A DNA stretch of 64,000 nt from Prauserella marina. Lineage in GTDB: Bacteria > Actinomycetota > Actinomycetes > Mycobacteriales > Pseudonocardiaceae. The position numbers and the translations under genes were made by a program. Positions 30,250-39,558 of this stretch are shown in pieces. Each line of letters begins with the position of its first letter. Positions within the stretch are counted from its first letter, which is position 1. The stretch lies in NCBI RefSeq assembly GCF_002240355.1, contig NZ_CP016353.1, positions 5,061,001-5,125,000 of the forward strand. Reading direction: 5' to 3'. The notes beneath the pieces are model-generated. The model saw only the letters and a list, made by a program, of their open reading frames with translations, ran no database searches and had not been told where the DNA came from.

Positions 30250-31903
30250 CCACCCGTTCGACCCAGTCGCCGACGACGTCGCCGAGCACCGACAACGGCA
30301 ACGCGCCGCCGCCGAGAACGAGGTCGTGGAAAGCCTTGATGTCGAACTCGGGACCGAGCCTCCGCCGAGCCTCGGCCCGCAACCGCTGGATCTCCAGCCT
30401 GCCCACCATGTAGGACAGCGCCTGGCCCGGGTAGCCGATGTAGCGGTCGACCTCGGCGACGATCTCCACGTCGGGCATCGGGGTCGCATTCCGGAGGAAG
30501 TCGATGGCCTGCTGCCTGCTCCAGCCCTTCGCATGCAGGCCCGTGTCGACCACGAGCCTTCCGGCGCGCATCGAGTCCATGCTCAGCATTCCGAGCAGGG
30601 CGATGTCGTCGGAATAGAGCCCCATCTCGTGGGCGAGGCGTTCCGAGTAGAGCCCCCAGCCCTCCGCGTAGGCGTTGAACCCGCCGAGCCTGCGCAGCAA
30701 CGGCAACTCGGTGAGGTTCAGCGCGGCGCTGAGCTGGAAGTGGTGCCCGGGAATCGCCTCATGGAAAGCGGTCACCTCTGCCGCGTGCCGGAACCGCTCC
30801 GTGACCTCGTAGGTGTTGGCGAAGTAGGTACCAGGCCGCGAACCGTCGGTCGAGGGAAGGAGGTAGTAAGCGGCCGGTGCTCCCGGCGCCTCGGCCGAGG
30901 GGATCGGCTCGACGACCCACGGTTGCGGGGGAATCGTGCCGAACCAGTCCGGCGCCGCCCGCTCCGCCCTCGTGATCGCGGACCGCGCGGTGTCGAGCAG
31001 CTCCTCCGCGCTGCCCCATCGCAATGCGGGATCGGTACGCAGCCGGTGGAAGATCTCCGGCAGTTCCCGCGTGCCGAACACCTTCTCGCCGAGTACCGCG
31101 TACTCGTCCGCGAGCTGCTCGATCAGTTCGAGACCGGTGGCGTGCAGGTCCTCGGGGTCGCGATCGGTTGTCGTGTGCACGCGGGCCAGCGCCGCGTAGA
31201 CCCGCTCGCCGTCCGGCAGGTGGCACACGCCCGGCCGCTCCTCCGGCCTCCCGTGCGGTGCGATCTCGTTGGCGAGCGCGTCCCGGTACTCGGCATAGGC
31301 GGGATGCACGACGTCGGCGAGCAGCCTTGTCCTTCGCTCGGCGAAGGAGGCATCCGGCGCCTGCTGCCGCAACAGCGGATCGTTGCCGGGGTCGGCGAGA
31401 TACCTGTCGATGAAGCTCACGGCGGCGCGCACGAGGTGAGCGACCGGCAGCCGCCCCGCCGCGACACCGGCCCTGTGCCGACCGAGGACCTCACGCAGAT
31501 ATTCCGGAATCGCGGCCAGCCGTTCGAGATGCGCTTCGCCCTGTGCCGAGTCGGCGACCGAGATCATCGGCACGATGGTCAGCAGGTTCGCGGCAGGCGA
31601 GATGAAGAGATCGCTGATCGTGAACTCGACGCTCCGGGTGTCGTACTGATCGATGTGGCCCTGTGCCGCGCTGATCAGCACGTCGCGCGTGACCCGCTCC
31701 TGGTCGCCGAGCCCCTGGCTTTCGATGGCCTTGGCGCGGGCGAGTATGCGTTCGAACGCCGCGCGGTGCTCGCGCTCCGCGTCCTCACTCACCTGCCCGA
31801 GGCCGGTGCGCAGCGGGTCGAGACCGAGCACGGCCGGCGAAAGCGGATCGATGTCAAAGAGCAGCTCGACGTACTCGTCGGCGAGCGCGGCGACAGCGGT
31901 CAT
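30230..31903 (-). CDS. DUF885 family protein, probable zinc peptidase
   Basis: A 557-residue protein of the DUF885 family. The metal-binding helix FHEAIPGHHFQ has H381-E382-x4-H387, and the downstream AYAEGWGLYSERLAHEMG supplies the Glu ligand. Earlier blocks FTISDLFISPAANLL and GTYFANTYEV also match. These proteins resemble M3-type zinc metallopeptidases, but physiological substrates are largely unknown. No signal peptide is visible, so it should be cytoplasmic. It stands alone, divergent from the AsnC-like gene with only 34 bp between starts, and its 3' end overlaps the sortase-like gene by 20 bp. Confidence 0.85.
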   Translation of the reverse strand: MTAVAALADEYVELLFDIDPLSPAVLGLDPLRTGLGQVSEDAEREHRAAFERILARAKAIESQGLGDQERVTRDVLISAAQGHIDQYDTRSVEFTISDLFISPAANLLTIVPMISVADSAQGEAHLERLAAIPEYLREVLGRHRAGVAAGRLPVAHLVRAAVSFIDRYLADPGNDPLLRQQAPDASFAERRTRLLADVVHPAYAEYRDALANEIAPHGRPEERPGVCHLPDGERVYAALARVHTTTDRDPEDLHATGLELIEQLADEYAVLGEKVFGTRELPEIFHRLRTDPALRWGSAEELLDTARSAITRAERAAPDWFGTIPPQPWVVEPIPSAEAPGAPAAYYLLPSTDGSRPGTYFANTYEVTERFRHAAEVTAFHEAIPGHHFQLSAALNLTELPLLRRLGGFNAYAEGWGLYSERLAHEMGLYSDDIALLGMLSMDSMRAGRLVVDTGLHAKGWSRQQAIDFLRNATPMPDVEIVAEVDRYIGYPGQALSYMVGRLEIQRLRAEARRRLGPEFDIKAFHDLVLGGGALPLSVLGDVVGDWVERVATATAR

Positions 31904-31937
31904 GGCCGCAGCATACTGGCCGACTAGGCTCGTTCCC

Positions 31938-33095
31938 GTGGCTGTGACCGATCCTGTCGACGCTCGCCTGCTCTCCGTACTCGCGGAGCTCGGCAAGGCG
32001 GCGGTCCACGAGGTCGCCGCCAAGGTGGGCATGGACCCGAGGGACGTCGCCTACCGGCTGGTGAATCTCTCCGCGAACGGGCTGCCGTTGCTCGTCGGCG
32101 TCGAGAGCGATCCGAACGGGCTGCGCGCCGCGATCGCCGGCCCTCCGGCACAGCCCCAGCAGCCCCAGCAGGCTCAGCCGCAGCAGGGAGGACAGTTCCC
32201 CGTCCACGGCACGCCGAGCGGCGGCTACCCGGTCCACGGCGCCCCGAGCGGCGCCTATCCCGTGCACGGCGCTCCGAGCGGCGCCTATCCCGTGCACGGT
32301 GCTCCGAGCGGCGCCTATCCGGTGCACGGGGTGCCCAGTGGCGCCTATCCAGCACACGGGCTCCCCTCCGGTCAGTACCCGCCCCATCTCGGTCAACCCG
32401 CTCCGGGCCAGGCACAGCACCCCCAGCAACTCCGGCAGCCCTACCCCGGGCAGCAGCGGCCCCAGCAGGGCCAGTTCCCCAGTGGTCCGGGCAGGCAGGC
32501 ACAGGCGGCACCAGCACAGGCGCCGCAACAACCACCCCGGCACCCGGCACCCGCACAGCAACCACCACCGCCGCTCGATCCGGTGATGACGACATGGGGT
32601 CCTCCGCAGAGCGCGCTGTGGGCGCGCGGCGATCAGCCGCCCGACACCGTGAGCGGCGGTGAGCCACCGGCGAGCCGAAAGGGCCGTGCGGGCGACGCGC
32701 TGGAGACGCAGGGCCTCGAAGGCGAGGAACTGACCATCCAGCTACTTGAGATCCAGGACCCCGCCGACTACCTGTTCGGCGCGGCGGGCTACCGGCTCGA
32801 AGACGGCGAACGGGCCATCGTCGTGCACACCGAGATCACCAACAGGGGCTCGACCCCGTTCGCCTCGCTGCCCGACAATTACCTCGAACTCATCACCGTC
32901 GACGGCGAAACCGTCGGCAAGGCGCCCGTGTCGCTGACCTCCCGCCCTCCCCACAAGATCGGGGTCAGGCCGAAGGAAACCACGGGTGGGCACACGGTGT
33001 ACGTGCTGCCCGAGGCCACCCGGATCGCCTCGGTCCGCTGGAGTCCTCGCCCTGAGCCGGACGAACGATCGCTGTCGTGGTCGATCGAGGACTGA
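31938..33095 (+). CDS. AsnC-type helix-turn-helix protein with decapeptide repeats
   Basis: A 385-residue modular protein. Residues about 5-60 form an AsnC/Lrp-type winged helix (DARLLSVLAELGKAAVHEVAAKVGMDPRDVAYRLVNLSANGLPL). A Gln/Pro-rich segment follows, then six tandem decapeptides of type YPVHGAPSGA (residues 87-146), and another Pro/Gln stretch. The C-terminal globular domain (about 260-385) has beta-strand-rich IVVHTEITNRGSTPFASLPDNYLEL and HTVYVLPEATRIASVRW. The last part looks like a DUF4352/telokinin-type beta domain. The GTG at 31938 has no strong Shine-Dalgarno. DNA binding joined to a disordered linker and a beta domain is unusual; the role is unknown. Confidence 0.7.
   Translation: MAVTDPVDARLLSVLAELGKAAVHEVAAKVGMDPRDVAYRLVNLSANGLPLLVGVESDPNGLRAAIAGPPAQPQQPQQAQPQQGGQFPVHGTPSGGYPVHGAPSGAYPVHGAPSGAYPVHGAPSGAYPVHGVPSGAYPAHGLPSGQYPPHLGQPAPGQAQHPQQLRQPYPGQQRPQQGQFPSGPGRQAQAAPAQAPQQPPRHPAPAQQPPPPLDPVMTTWGPPQSALWARGDQPPDTVSGGEPPASRKGRAGDALETQGLEGEELTIQLLEIQDPADYLFGAAGYRLEDGERAIVVHTEITNRGSTPFASLPDNYLELITVDGETVGKAPVSLTSRPPHKIGVRPKETTGGHTVYVLPEATRIASVRWSPRPEPDERSLSWSIED
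32196..32375 (+). repeat. Six 30-bp in-frame tandem repeats
   Basis: Six consecutive 30-bp units encode FPVHGTPSGG, three copies of YPVHGAPSGA, YPVHGVPSGA and YPAHGLPSGQ. The third and fourth units are almost identical in DNA, so the array probably changes length by slippage or unequal recombination. It lies within the AsnC-like gene. Confidence 0.85.
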
Positions 33096-33107
33096 GAATC
33101 GGGCAGG

Positions 33108-34034
33108 TCAGGATTCGGCGCGCAGGGTTTCGAGCGCGGCGGCGAGGTCGGCGGGATAGTCGCTGGTGAACTCGACCATGCGGCCGTCGGCGGGATGCGC
33201 GAAGCCGAGTGTGCGAGCGTGCAGCCACTGCCTGGCCAGGCCCAGTCTGCGAGCGAGCGCGGGGTCGGCGCCGTAGGTCAGGTCACCGACACAGGGGTGC
33301 CGCAGCGCGGAGAAGTGGACCCTGATCTGGTGGGTCCGGCCGGTCTCCAGCTTGATGTCGACGAGGGAGGCCGCCCTGAACGCCTCGACGACCTCGTAAT
33401 GCGTCACCGACGGCCTGCCGCCGGCGATGACCGCGAAGCGGTAGTCGTGGCGAGGATGCCGGTCGATCGGCGCGTCGATCGTGCCCTTGATGGGATCGGG
33501 GTGCCCTTGCACCAGCGCGTGGTAGCCCTTGTCGACGGTTCGTTCCTTGAAGGCCCGCTTGAGCACCGTGTAGGCGTGCTCGCTCTTGGCCACCACCATG
33601 ACCCCGGTCGTGCCCGCGTCGAGCCGGTGCACGACGCCTTGCCGCTCGGCCGCGCCGGAAGTGGAGATCCGGTAGCCCATCGCGGCGAGCCCACCGACGA
33701 CCGTCGGCCCCGACCAGCCCGGACTCGGGTGCACGGCCACGCCGACCGGTTTGTCGACCACCACGATGTCGTCATCGTCGTGGATCACGCGCAGCCCTTC
33801 TACCACCTCGGCGACGACCTCGATGGGAGCGTCCGGTTCGGGCAGCGTCACCTCAAGCAGGCCACCGGCGACCAGCCGGTCCGACTTGCCCGCCTGCTTG
33901 CCGTCGAGCAGCACGTCGCCGCTCGCGGCCAGCTCGGCGACGACCGTGCGGGACAATCCGAGCAGCTTCGCCAGCCCCGCGTCGACACGCATGCCGTCAA
34001 GCCCGTCCGGCACCGGCAGCATGCGCGCGCTCAC
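33108..34034 (-). CDS. rluD: RluD-type 23S rRNA pseudouridine synthase
   Basis: A 308-residue RluA-family enzyme. The N-terminal S4 RNA-binding domain (about 15-70) is [40 protein letters not shown]. The catalytic motif [15 protein letters not shown] contains Asp139. [15 protein letters not shown] and the C-terminal [25 protein letters not shown] complete the fold. It converts uridines of helix 69 to pseudouridine in late ribosome assembly. The GTG start overlaps the lspA stop (GTGA), an association seen widely in bacteria. Confidence 0.92.
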   Translation of the reverse strand: MSARMLPVPDGLDGMRVDAGLAKLLGLSRTVVAELAASGDVLLDGKQAGKSDRLVAGGLLEVTLPEPDAPIEVVAEVVEGLRVIHDDDDIVVVDKPVGVAVHPSPGWSGPTVVGGLAAMGYRISTSGAAERQGVVHRLDAGTTGVMVVAKSEHAYTVLKRAFKERTVDKGYHALVQGHPDPIKGTIDAPIDRHPRHDYRFAVIAGGRPSVTHYEVVEAFRAASLVDIKLETGRTHQIRVHFSALRHPCVGDLTYGADPALARRLGLARQWLHARTLGFAHPADGRMVEFTSDYPADLAAALETLRAES

Positions 34035-34756
34035 GAGGACTCCCCTTCGGTTCGCCGCTTCGGTTCCACCGGTCCGGGTGCACTCTCGTCGTCAGCGGTC
34101 TGACCGTCCTTGCCTTCATTGGCTGGCCTACCGGGCTCGTCGTCGGCCACCTTCTCGGCTGCTTCGGCTTCGGCCTCGGCCGCTTCGGCGGCTTTCCTGC
34201 TCGCGTTCGTCGAGCCGTCGTAGTCCCTCCCGAGCAGGGAAAGCAGCACGATCAGCACCGCCCCGATGCTGATGGCCGAATCGGCGGCATTGAAAACGGG
34301 AAAGAAATCACCATTGGGCTGGAAAACGGAAATGTAATCAACGACGTGCCCGTGCAGGGCGCCGGGCGCGCGGAAGATCCGGTCGGTGAGGTTGCCGAGC
34401 GCCCCGGCGAGCACGAGGCCGAGACCGACGGCCCAGCCTGCCGACCGCAGTTTTCTGGAGAACCAGATGATCACGCCGACGACGATCATCGCGACGATCG
34501 CGAGTATCCAGGTACCGCCGAAGTCCATCCCGAACGCCGCGTAGGGATTGCGGACGAGCTGTAGGTAGACCGCGCCGCCCAGAATCCGGATCGGCGACTC
34601 GCCCTCCAGCGTCGCGGTGGCGATGATCTTGGAGGTCAGATCGATGGCGTATGCGAATATCGCGACGGCGAAAAGCAGGCCGATCCGCCGTTTCGGCAAT
34701 CCGGGTTGCTTCGTCGCGCCGCCCGCCGAGGACCGCGGTTCCTGCTCCGTGCTCAC
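34031..34756 (-). CDS. lspA: Lipoprotein signal peptidase II
   Basis: A 241-residue aspartic peptidase of the inner membrane with four transmembrane helices (about 25-42, 82-99, 107-124, 161-178). The catalytic Asp residues are in HVVDYISVF (D140) and [11 protein letters not shown] (D159), and GNLTDRIFR is conserved. It cleaves the signal peptide of prolipoproteins after diacylglyceryl transfer. The C-terminal tail of about 60 residues is highly charged and Ala/Glu-rich, an extension seen in actinobacterial homologues. The GTG at 34756 overlaps the preceding membrane protein stop; rluD follows. Confidence 0.93.
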   Translation of the reverse strand: MSTEQEPRSSAGGATKQPGLPKRRIGLLFAVAIFAYAIDLTSKIIATATLEGESPIRILGGAVYLQLVRNPYAAFGMDFGGTWILAIVAMIVVGVIIWFSRKLRSAGWAVGLGLVLAGALGNLTDRIFRAPGALHGHVVDYISVFQPNGDFFPVFNAADSAISIGAVLIVLLSLLGRDYDGSTNASRKAAEAAEAEAEAAEKVADDEPGRPANEGKDGQTADDESAPGPVEPKRRTEGESS

Positions 34757-35550
34757 GTACCCATTGTCCACGGCGGCGCCTCCCGCCCTCCACGCAGCAC
34801 CAGTGCGGCGATCGCGCCGGCGAGCAGCACCCCCGCCGGAAACACGAAATGCTCCGGCTCGGCGATGTTCGCCGTGGCTCCCGACAGCAGGAACAACACC
34901 GTGAGCGACGCCAGCAACACGCTTCGATGCAACCACGCCAGCGTCAACAGGCCCGACGCGAGCACAAGCAGCATCGGACCGTCCTCGGTGTGCGGCGCGA
35001 GCACGGCCGTGGCGAGCACCGCCAGCAGCACACCACCGATCACCAGCACGACGCTCCGCCACACTCCGCGCAGGAAACAGGCACCTGCTCCCGCGCACCC
35101 GGCAAGCAACAACAACGGCAGGGCGAGCGCGGCCGCGAACGGGCTCTTGTCCAACGCCTCACCGAGCTCTCGCAACACGACATAGCCGAGCCCGATCTCG
35201 GCGGAACCGGCGAGCACGAGAACGGTGATCCGGCGCGAGCCCAGCGGCGTGCCCTCCCGCCTCGCCCTCGCCGCGTACCACGCGACGACGACGAGGAAGA
35301 TACTGACCAAGCCCGCGATGACGATCCAGGTCCCCGCGAAAGGCGCCCCGGCATCGAAGCTCACCGCCCGCAGTTCCGCCCGCGCGACACCTCCGCCCGT
35401 CGCGGCGCGCGGTTCGAGCGCACCGCCCTCGGGAGCGTAGGCGAACCAGCCGAAGTCCCGCGTCGTCGTGCTCACCGTCGCGGCGAGACCGAGCAGGACG
35501 AACCCCAGTAGCGCGAGAGGAAACCAGAAATCGTAACGGTCGGCGCGCAT
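34753..35550 (-). CDS. Multi-pass membrane protein, unknown function
   Basis: A 265-residue protein with about seven hydrophobic segments: a first helix at 10-27, an extracytoplasmic loop of about 50 residues (WFAYAPEGGALEPRAATG), then paired helices to the C-terminus. No enzyme or transporter signature is recognised. The gene is 5 bp after the antiporter and overlaps lspA by GTGA, so it belongs to the antiporter - lspA - rluD chain. An accessory role to the antiporter is possible but only by position. Confidence 0.65.
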   Translation of the reverse strand: MRADRYDFWFPLALLGFVLLGLAATVSTTTRDFGWFAYAPEGGALEPRAATGGGVARAELRAVSFDAGAPFAGTWIVIAGLVSIFLVVVAWYAARARREGTPLGSRRITVLVLAGSAEIGLGYVVLRELGEALDKSPFAAALALPLLLLAGCAGAGACFLRGVWRSVVLVIGGVLLAVLATAVLAPHTEDGPMLLVLASGLLTLAWLHRSVLLASLTVLFLLSGATANIAEPEHFVFPAGVLLAGAIAALVLRGGREAPPWTMGT

Positions 35551-35555
35551 GGCCG

Positions 35556-37034
35556 TCAGTCTCCCAATTCGCCCTTCCATCTCGCGAGCGGCCCCGCCCT
35601 GTCCACGGCACGCAACCGCCGTTCGGCTTTGGCCTGCGACCTCTGGGTCGCGACGACGAGAAGCTGATCCTTCTCCTGCAAGCGCGTCGATTCCAGTGGG
35701 GTGAACCCGGCGCCGTCGCGAACGACGAGACTCACCGCCGCGCCGGAGGGCAACCGCAACTCCGCGAGGTACACGCCGTGCAAGCGGGACCCGCTGCCGA
35801 TCGTGACCTGCAACAGCACGGCGCCGAGTTCGTCGAGTGGCGCGGCGTCCACCTCGATCTCCTTCGGCTGCCCCGCTTCGCTCAACCGCAACACCTTCGC
35901 GAGCGGGCCGAGCAACGCGGCCTGAACCACGGTGAACACGATGACGAGTACGAAAACCGTGTCGAGGAGCAGCGAAGCGCCCTCGACCCCGGCCGCGAGC
36001 GGAATCGTGGCGAGCACGATCGGCATGGCACCCCGCAGCCCGGCCAAGGAAAGGAAAATCTGTTCCCGCCACGGAACCCGGAACGGCACCGTGCACAGGA
36101 ACACGGCAAGCGGCCGGGCGACGAGCAACACGACGGCGCCCGCGACAAGCCCCGGAACCAGGGCAGGAAGCAACCGCTCCGGCGAGGCGAACATGCCGAG
36201 CAACACGAAAAGCCCGATCTGGGAGATCCAGCCGAGCCCTTCCGCGAAGGACAACGTGTCCGAGCGGTGCGGAAGCCGCGAGTTTCCCAGCACGAGCGCC
36301 GCCGTGTACGTCGCCAGCAAGCCGGAGGCGATCGCGAATTGCGCCGTGGAATAGGCGGCCAGGCACACCGCGACCGTCGCGAGCGGATAGAGCCCTGTCG
36401 CCGGCAGTGCGGCGCGGCGAAGCGCCTCCGCCCCGGCGAAACCGAGCAGGAGACCGATGAGCGCGCCTGCGACCAGCTCGTAGGCGACGAAGAACGGAAC
36501 GGACCAGTCCATCGTCGTCCCGCTGACGATCAGCACCACGGCGATGTAGGTCGGCGCGTCGTTGAGCCCCGACTCCAGTTCGAGCATGCCGCGCAACCGT
36601 TTGCTGATCCCGCTTCCGCGCAACACCGAGAACACGGCGGCCGCGTCGGTCGAGGCGAGCACGGCACCCCACAACAACGCGACGCGCCATTCGAGACCGA
36701 GCAACCAGTGCAGCGCGAAACCCGTGACGGCGACCGTGACCCCGACGGCTACTGTGGACAGTGCGATTCCCGGACCGATTCCGGGCCGGACATCGGCCCA
36801 CCTCGTGGTGAGTCCGCCCTCGGTGAGAATCACCACGAGCGCGGCAAGGCCGAGACTCTGGGTCAGTTCGGCGTTCTCGAACTGGACGGCGAAACCCGTC
36901 TCGCCGATCAGTACCCCGATGCCGAGGTAGAGCAGCAGTGAGGGAAGACCGAGCCTGCTGGATACCCTGACCGCGAGCGCGGCGGCGAGCAACACGACGG
37001 CAGCGATGCCGAGCACGATCGGCAACGACTCCAT
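35556..37034 (-). CDS. CPA1-type K+(Na+)/H+ antiporter with TrkA-C domain
   Basis: A 492-residue antiporter. About twelve membrane helices include LYLGIGVLIGETGFAVQF, the acidic LASTDAAAVFSVLR transport motif and LELESGLNDAPTYIAVVL (the ND pair binds the ion). LFVLLGMFASPERL and LAGLRGAMPIVLATIPLAAG follow. The C-terminal part (about 400-480) resembles a TrkA-C regulatory domain (IEVDAAPLDELGAVLLQVTIGSGSRLHGVYL). It most resembles NhaP2/CvrA potassium/proton antiporters. The ATG at 37034 has GGAGG a few bases upstream. It starts a chain with a membrane protein, lspA and rluD. Confidence 0.9.
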   Translation of the reverse strand: MESLPIVLGIAAVVLLAAALAVRVSSRLGLPSLLLYLGIGVLIGETGFAVQFENAELTQSLGLAALVVILTEGGLTTRWADVRPGIGPGIALSTVAVGVTVAVTGFALHWLLGLEWRVALLWGAVLASTDAAAVFSVLRGSGISKRLRGMLELESGLNDAPTYIAVVLIVSGTTMDWSVPFFVAYELVAGALIGLLLGFAGAEALRRAALPATGLYPLATVAVCLAAYSTAQFAIASGLLATYTAALVLGNSRLPHRSDTLSFAEGLGWISQIGLFVLLGMFASPERLLPALVPGLVAGAVVLLVARPLAVFLCTVPFRVPWREQIFLSLAGLRGAMPIVLATIPLAAGVEGASLLLDTVFVLVIVFTVVQAALLGPLAKVLRLSEAGQPKEIEVDAAPLDELGAVLLQVTIGSGSRLHGVYLAELRLPSGAAVSLVVRDGAGFTPLESTRLQEKDQLLVVATQRSQAKAERRLRAVDRAGPLARWKGELGD

Positions 37035-37056
37035 GCCGCCTCCGCTCAACGGCCAC

Positions 37057-37371
37057 TCACTCGCGCTGTCGTGGGTTTTCCACAATAGATCGCAGCAGTG
37101 CGGTCAACCGTCGCGAACCGTCGGGCGGCGGGTCCCGCAATTCGACGACCTTATCGCGAGAACGCTGTCCCCTGACCACGACGACATCGCGAGCGCGCAC
37201 CCCGAACGCGGCGGCGAGCGCCTTGCACAGCGCTTCATTGGCCTTGCCGTCGACGGCGGGCGCCGGCACGGCGACGATCAGCGCGTCGCCGAGGGAACCG
37301 GACCACTGGCCCCCCACCGCTTCCCGCTTCGCGCCCGGCTTGACCCTCACCGCGAACCGCAACCCAGCCAT
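37057..37371 (-). CDS. DUF167 (YggU) family protein
   Basis: A 104-residue protein with the full DUF167 pattern: RFAVRVKPGAKREAVGG, DALIVAVPAPAVDGKANEALCKALAAAFGV and VVVVRGQRSRDKVVEL. The fold is known from structural genomics, but the function is not established. It lies 22 bp upstream of the antiporter gene on the same strand and may be its operon partner. The start is an ATG preceded by a short leader. Confidence 0.88.
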   Translation of the reverse strand: MAGLRFAVRVKPGAKREAVGGQWSGSLGDALIVAVPAPAVDGKANEALCKALAAAFGVRARDVVVVRGQRSRDKVVELRDPPPDGSRRLTALLRSIVENPRQRE

Positions 37372-37441
37372 GCGGCAACGGTAAACCGCGAGGATCCCGA
37401 GGAGAAACCGAGGGTTTGTGATCCACTGTGGACGCCGGGAC

Positions 37442-38101
37442 TCAGCCGAGCCGGTAACCCATTCCGCGCACGGTCACGATGAGGTCCGAACCGAGTTTGC
37501 GGCGCAACGTCCGCACGTAGACGTCGACGACGTTGGAACCGGGGTCGAAGTCGTAGCCCCACACGTGGGAAAGAATCTGCTCGCGGGCGAGGACCTGTCC
37601 AGGGTGCCTGAGGAACAGTTCGAGCAGCGCGAATTCCCTCGCGGTCAGATCGACCACCCCATCGGGTGTTTCCGCCCTGCGGGTGCGCAGATCCAGCGAC
37701 AGCGGCCCGTTGCGCAGCACGGTCACCTCAGGGGTCCGGTCGGCAGGCCGCAACCGCAACCGCACCCTCGCCAGCAGTTCCTCGAACCGGAACGGTTTCG
37801 TCATGTAGTCGTCGGCCCCGCCTTCGAGCCCCGCGACCGTGTCGTGCACGGAGTCCCGCGCCGTCAGGATGATCACCGGCGTGGTGACTCTCGCCTTGCG
37901 CATCGCCTGCAACACGGCGAAACCGTCGCGTTTGGGAAGCCCCAGATCGAGCACGACCAGATCGAACTGCCCCGCGACGGCCTCGGCGAGCGCGGCGTCG
38001 CCGTCGGAGACGACCTGGGTGACGAAACCGTTGGCACGCAGTCCTTTTTCCACGAACGACGCGATCCGCTGTTCGTCCTCCGCGATCAGAATGCGGCTCA
38101 C
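37442..38101 (-). CDS. OmpR/PhoB-family response regulator
   Basis: A 219-residue response regulator. The receiver domain (1-115) has the acidic pocket at E8, D9 and E10, phospho-acceptor D52 in VVLDLGLPK, and the conserved Thr (ILTARD) and Lys (MTKPF). The winged helix (about 125-219) contains LTAREFALLELFLRHPGQVLAREQILSHVWGYDFDPGSNVVDVYVRTLRRKL. The GTG start overlaps the histidine kinase stop (GTGA). A poly-Asp anchored protein gene comes first in the operon. The signal is unknown; the extracytoplasmic sensor suggests an envelope or ion cue. Confidence 0.92.
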   Translation of the reverse strand: MSRILIAEDEQRIASFVEKGLRANGFVTQVVSDGDAALAEAVAGQFDLVVLDLGLPKRDGFAVLQAMRKARVTTPVIILTARDSVHDTVAGLEGGADDYMTKPFRFEELLARVRLRLRPADRTPEVTVLRNGPLSLDLRTRRAETPDGVVDLTAREFALLELFLRHPGQVLAREQILSHVWGYDFDPGSNVVDVYVRTLRRKLGSDLIVTVRGMGYRLG

Positions 38102-39558
38102 CGCTGCGGCCCCCTCGCTGGTAGTTCGATGCCGAAGGTCGAGCCCTTGCCCTGCTCCGAGAGGAGCCTGACCGAACCGTGATGCGCTTCGGCGATGGCT
38201 TTGACGATGGCGAGGCCGAGACCCGCGCCCGCGCCGTTACGGCTCGGCGACTCGCCACGCACGAACCGGTTGAAGATCAGCGGCTGTTCGGCCGGGGGGA
38301 TTCCTGGTCCGGTGTCGGTCACCCAGAACGACACGGTCGAACCGTAGACCGAAGAGCCGACGGAGATCGTGTCGCCTTCGGCGGTGTGCTGGACGGCGTT
38401 CTGCGCGAGCTGCAACACCGCCTGGGTCACCCGTTGCTCGTCGAGCCACAGGTCCCCCTCTCCGATCGACTCCAGCACCCAGTTCCGGGACGCGATGGCC
38501 CTTGTCTTGGCATCGATGTCGCTGGTCAGCTCGGGAATCGAGGTCAGGCCGGGCCGCAGGAAGTCCGGCTGCTCCGCCTTCGCGAGCAACAGCAGGTCGT
38601 CCACGATCCTCGCCATGCGGTCCAATTCGTCGGTGCACAGCCGCACCACCTCGGCGCGCTCGGCCGGATCGTCACCCATCACCTCAAGGTGCCCCCTGAT
38701 GATCGTGATGGGCGTCCGCAGCTCGTGACCGGCGTCGTCGAGGAACTGCCTCCTCGTCGCGAAGGCACTCTCCAGCCGGTCGAGCATGGCGTTGAACTGC
38801 ATCGCCAGCGCCGCGATGTCGTCTCTGCCGTCGACGGGGATCCGGTGCGTGAGGTCGTTCTCGGTGAGCGCGGCAGCCGCCCTGCGCACCGTGTTGACGG
38901 GGGCGAGGATCTGCCCCGCGACCACCCACGAGACCCCGGCGGCGAGCACGAGCGCGATACCGCTGATGATCACGAGTGTGCGTACCGTCGCGTTCGCGTC
39001 GGCCCTGACGGTTTCGAGGAAGTAGCCCGCGACGAACCAGGCGTTCTCCTGGTTCGATCCCTGCGCGGGCAGCACGTCGACCCGCAGCCAGCGCAGCTCC
39101 CCCGCCGGGGTCGTCACGGTACCCGTGTTGTCCGGCTGATCGACGATCCGCCGCAGCAAGGCGTCGTCCAGGCTGCCGCGCGGCAGCGAGTCGTCGCCCT
39201 GCGCGAGCGTGTCCAGCGTCCGGTTCTGCCGCTCGGTCACCCCGAGCATCAGCTCGCCGCCATCGGTGTACTGGGTGGCGAGATGCCGCTCGAACAGCTC
39301 ACGCGGATCGGTCACCGGCTGGCTGGTCACCGGGTCGAGGCCGAGGCTGGCGAATCGCCGGAACTCCTCGGCGTCCTGGCTGAGCCCGCTGTTGATCCTG
39401 CCGTCGATCGCCCGGTACTCGAAGTTGGCCACGAGCAGCACCACGGTCGCCAGCCCCGAGGTCATGACGAGCAGCAGCCAGCCCATGATCCGTACCCTGG
39501 CCGGCACCCTGGTGCCTCGGCCCTTCTTCGGGCCGCCTTTCCGCGCGCGATCAGTCAT
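38098..39558 (-). CDS. Sensor histidine kinase
   Basis: A 486-residue kinase: two transmembrane helices (about 24-45 and 193-216) enclose a 145-residue extracytoplasmic sensor without a recognised fold. HAMP follows (about 217-270), then the HisKA box DAGHELRTPITII with H278, N box QLAQNAVQHTAEGD, G1 DTGPGIPPAEQP and G2 GAGLGLAIVKAIAEAHHG. It phosphorylates the response regulator encoded next. The ATG at 39558 lies 8 bp inside the preceding poly-Asp gene; a longer frame upstream would add only a Thr/Ser/Met repeat that mirrors the poly-Asp codons, so it is rejected. Confidence 0.92.
   Translation of the reverse strand: MTDRARKGGPKKGRGTRVPARVRIMGWLLLVMTSGLATVVLLVANFEYRAIDGRINSGLSQDAEEFRRFASLGLDPVTSQPVTDPRELFERHLATQYTDGGELMLGVTERQNRTLDTLAQGDDSLPRGSLDDALLRRIVDQPDNTGTVTTPAGELRWLRVDVLPAQGSNQENAWFVAGYFLETVRADANATVRTLVIISGIALVLAAGVSWVVAGQILAPVNTVRRAAAALTENDLTHRIPVDGRDDIAALAMQFNAMLDRLESAFATRRQFLDDAGHELRTPITIIRGHLEVMGDDPAERAEVVRLCTDELDRMARIVDDLLLLAKAEQPDFLRPGLTSIPELTSDIDAKTRAIASRNWVLESIGEGDLWLDEQRVTQAVLQLAQNAVQHTAEGDTISVGSSVYGSTVSFWVTDTGPGIPPAEQPLIFNRFVRGESPSRNGAGAGLGLAIVKAIAEAHHGSVRLLSEQGKGSTFGIELPARGPQR

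Noticed and set aside
32196-32375. Possible CRISPR-like array
   Set aside because: The 30-bp units are contiguous, in frame and without spacers, so they are protein-coding tandem repeats. No cas genes are present.
34753-37056. 767-codon minus frame joining the antiporter region and the membrane protein
   Set aside because: Only the part from 35550 encodes a plausible membrane protein. The upstream part is a shadow of the antiporter gene in another frame.
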